From: Delphinapterus leucas
Taxonomy: Eukaryota; Chordata; Mammalia; Artiodactyla; Monodontidae
Reading direction: 5' to 3'
DNA length: 64,000 bases
NCBI RefSeq assembly: GCF_002288925.2
Contig: NW_022098021.1
Span: 33,734,065-33,798,064 of the forward strand
Within the stretch, counting starts at the first letter, position 1. Each line of letters begins with the position of its first letter. A program made the translations under genes and the position numbers. Under the pieces are notes generated by a model that searched no databases, was not told the origin of the DNA, and was given only the letters and a program-made list of their open reading frames with translations. This document shows positions 61,581 to 64,000 of this stretch, one piece after another.

Positions 61581-63130
61581 TTTCAAAATGTTTTACAGAG
61601 ACAACAATCATAATAGCTATTCCAGTTTTCTCTCAGTTGAGCCTATTCCCCATATATCATATGAAATATACAGAAGGATATTTAGATGATTCTCTCTCTT
61701 TTCCTTCTACTTCATTCTGTTAAACATTTAGTGGTATACTCCGTTACAATTCAGCCGCAAGGTCTAGCCATCTCATGATCTCTTACATTCTCTCACTTTC
61801 CTTTATTTAAGTCCAACATTGTGCCTTGCTGATTCCAAGTTGCCTATAATTTATGCATGAGATAAGTGAAATTGGATTCCTATAACATGCCAGGGATACT
61901 ATTGATAAGGAAACAGCAGATACACTCTAAAACATTAGTGGGATATTAAGGAAAGCTATTACGTAAAAATGCCAAGATACTTATCTTTGGGTTATAGCTA
62001 TCCCTTTATACCAAATATTAGTTATCACATGGAGGATTTAAAAACTTCTGTCCCTCATGTTGAGTATGGATATTTCTAATACAACACACTTATAAACACA
62101 CATAGCTATTTATTTATGTCATTCAGTGTGATACTACTCTGATACTCAGATAATGTACAGGTAGAAGAGTCTATAAATACTACAAAAATATTAAATTATT
62201 GCATGTTGTAAAGTACTGTGATGAAGATAAAGGTACTATGATATGATGATGTTGTAGCTGTTAATTCAACAAAAAGTTCAATTTATCTGATTATAATTTA
62301 CTACTAAAGCTTTAGCACTCTTTGAAAACCCCCTTTGCTGACAATAACATTAATGCTGACATGAAGAGGACAAGAAGATGAGAAAGGCAATAGGAAAAAA
62401 AAGAAGAAAAAGAAAAGGGGATACAAGGGGTTAATTTTATATCTTTTTGACACTGAACTTTGGTGTGATGGATTAGGGTCCTCCAGAAAGTGTCAGGTTG
62501 TCCTCCCATTTCATGACTTTCCCCTTATCCCTTCACAAGATTCTTTCCATATCTCTCTTGGGTCTTTAAGATATTCAAACTTATTTATGTAGGATGTTAC
62601 AAAGAGACATAGGTTGAAACCAGATTTGTAGTAGAATGTAGATGATTTTAATATTGCCTGCTAGGCTCACCACTTAGATTTGAGTCTGACCACGAGTGTA
62701 ATTTAAGTGGAAGCCCAGCCTTTTGCTCTACCTATCAGTCCAGCACACTATTTTCCCCTAGCAATTATTTCTGGTTATATTAGTCTAATAAACAAGTTAA
62801 TGGCTTCCTTGGAAAAATTTCTGCCTTTTTTTTTTCTCATGCATTTCTAAGCTTTTAATCTAAAACCAGACAAAGCTTTATTTCCCAGAACTTAGAATTT
62901 TATTTTATTTGAATACTGGAGTAGCAAAGTTGCCAATAATTAAGTCAAAGTTGCCAGTAATTAAGTCACCTTTAGCCAACTTGCGATGTTTCTTCCTCTT
63001 ATCAAACTCATCACAACTATTTACTTATTTACTTTTTGTACTTATTTTAGGAAAATTTTAGAAACTCAACCATAAAGTTGGCATGTTGAACAGGAATTAT
63101 ACTTTTGATTTGCCACTTAAGAAAAATTGT
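61581..63130. other. Gene-free unique AT-rich region
   Basis: No long frame, RNA gene or young repeat is recognised. 61,400-63,130 has ordinary intergenic character, with A-rich simple stretches near 62,395-62,420. Confidence 0.5.
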
Positions 63131-63473
63131 TTGTTTTATTTACTATTTTTGGCTGCATTGGGTCTTCGTTGCTGTGCACGGGCTTTCTCCAGTTGCGGGG
63201 AGCAGAGGTTGCTCTTCATTGCAGTGCGCGGGCTTCTCATTGTGGTGGCTTCTCTTGTTGTGGAGCACAGGCTGTAGGCGTGAAGGCTTCAGCAGTTGTG
63301 GCATGCAGGCTCAGTAGTTGTGGCTCGTGTGCTCTAGAGTGCAGGGTCAGTAGTTGGTGGTGCACGGGCTTAGTTGCTCTGCGGCATGTGGGATCTTCCA
63401 GGACCAGGGCTCAAACCCGTGTCCCCTGCATTGGCAGGTGGATTCTTAATCACTGCACCACCAGGGAAGCCCC
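63131..63473 (-). mobile_element. CHR-type tRNA-derived SINE, long form
   Basis: On the minus strand it begins ggggcttccctggtggtgca, with modules of the long form, and ends at about 63,131 next to 'tttactatttttggctgcat'. Open frames over it (for example 63,127-63,489) are SINE sequence. The target duplication is unclear. Confidence 0.92.
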
Positions 63474-63587
63474 CTGCAACTTATTTTAAATGTAGGAAAA
63501 TAACCTTAATTTTGTAAACTGTGGCACTTTATTTCCTAAGTTTTTCCTCTAGTATATTAAGGAAAAGTATATTTTTAAAATGTACAG

Positions 63588-63813
63588 GGGCTTCCCTGGT
63601 GGCGCAGTGGTTGAGAGTCCGCCTGCCAATGCAGGAGACACGGGTTCATGCTGCGGTCCAGGAAGATCCCACATCCCACATGCCACGGAGAGGTTAGGTC
63701 CGTGAGCCATGGCCGCTGAGCCTGTGCGTCCAGAGCCTGTGCTCCGCAACGGAAGAGGCCACAACAGTGAGATAACCACGTACCGCAAAAAAAAAAAAAA
63801 AAAAAAAAAAAAC

Positions 63814-63841
<28 letters not shown>
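63588..63841 (+). mobile_element. CHR-type tRNA-derived SINE, short form, with 11-bp TSD and double poly-A
   Basis: The head gggcttccctggtggc has an A box (tggcgcagtgg, 63,600-63,610) and a B box (gggttcatgct, 63,642-63,652). It ends in two A tracts separated by 'caacat'. Flanks aaaatgtacag (63,577-63,587 and 63,842-63,852) are identical. The long clean A tail and exact duplication indicate a recent insertion. Confidence 0.95.
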
Positions 63842-63845
<4 letters not shown>

Positions 63846-63852
63846 TGTACAG

Positions 63853-64000
63853 CATATTTGCAGAGCATAGTTCCATTTAGCTCTTTCATATTTCTTCCCT
63901 GATATCTGGTATCCACCATCTTATTTTTCCTCCACCTTCTCTCAGGCAGCTTATCCTGAGGTCAAACTCTTTCTTGCTATAAGAGAGTCAGCTCTTGAAA
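63853..64000. other. Short unique flank
   Basis: 148 bp with no recognised feature; the window ends here. Confidence 0.5.

Noticed and set aside
63600..63652. tRNA gene, from A and B box
   Set aside because: The boxes belong to the SINE head. The acceptor and anticodon stems are not maintained, and the element has a SINE body, poly-A and target duplication.
63549..63919. Poly-Phe-containing minus-strand frames
   Set aside because: These are translations of the SINE and its poly-A tail.

Overview
This is nuclear DNA of a mammal, most probably a cetacean (whale or dolphin). The basis is five interspersed tRNA-derived SINEs whose head reads gggcttccctggtggc, with an A box and B box; this CHR-type family is characteristic of cetaceans and hippopotamus. 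L1 LINEs with a cetartiodactyl-style 3' end make up roughly three quarters of the window. I saw no Bov-B or Bov-tA repeats of the kind that fill ruminant DNA. No multi-exon host gene can be supported. The one recognisable host protein is a processed retrocopy of SNRPE (spliceosomal Sm protein E) near 60.85-61.13 kb, whose 92-codon frame is still open.  Layout. 0-4.6 kb: an L1 3' end followed by a 5'-truncated plus-strand L1. 5.9-12.6 kb: an old, nearly full-length plus-strand L1 with a 10-N gap and an 86-bp tandem duplication. 12.6-15.6 kb: gene-free. 15.6-24.5 kb: minus-strand L1 pieces, two SINEs and ancient repeats. 24.57-31.35 kb: a full-length minus-strand L1 carrying a SINE. 31.35-32.1 kb: a short spacer with a perfect 30-bp palindrome, between two L1 5' ends that point away from each other. 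32.1-58.5 kb: a continuous plus-strand nest of L1s. 58.5-64 kb: ancient repeats, the SNRPE retrocopy inside an L1 3' UTR, and two SINEs.  The nest can be taken apart with target-site duplications (TSDs). An old L1 (about 32.63-34.41 and 42.67-46.56 kb) was interrupted by a second L1 (34.41-42.66 kb, 12-bp TSD). The second L1 later received a twin-primed L1 (39.32-39.88 kb), an L1 3' fragment (40.68-41.28 kb) and an unclassified insertion of about 490 bp (36.23-36.72 kb). Downstream, another L1 (47.26-48.14 and 55.64-58.51 kb) was split by the youngest element, a 7.5-kb full-length L1 (48,139-55,628, 12-bp TSD). That element keeps a CpG-rich 5' UTR with a YY1-like site and four 38-bp monomers, ORF1, ORF2, a 3' UTR and a poly-A tail. 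It is dead: ORF1 has a nonsense codon and a frameshifting insertion, and ORF2 has lost RT motif A and carries three further lesions.  No gene set here works together as a pathway, and I found no undescribed biological system. What is notable is the readable insertion history, the series of independently broken RT active sites, the shrinking ORF1-ORF2 spacer across L1 subfamilies, and the open SNRPE retrocopy. Family names come from recognition of sequence, not from a database search.
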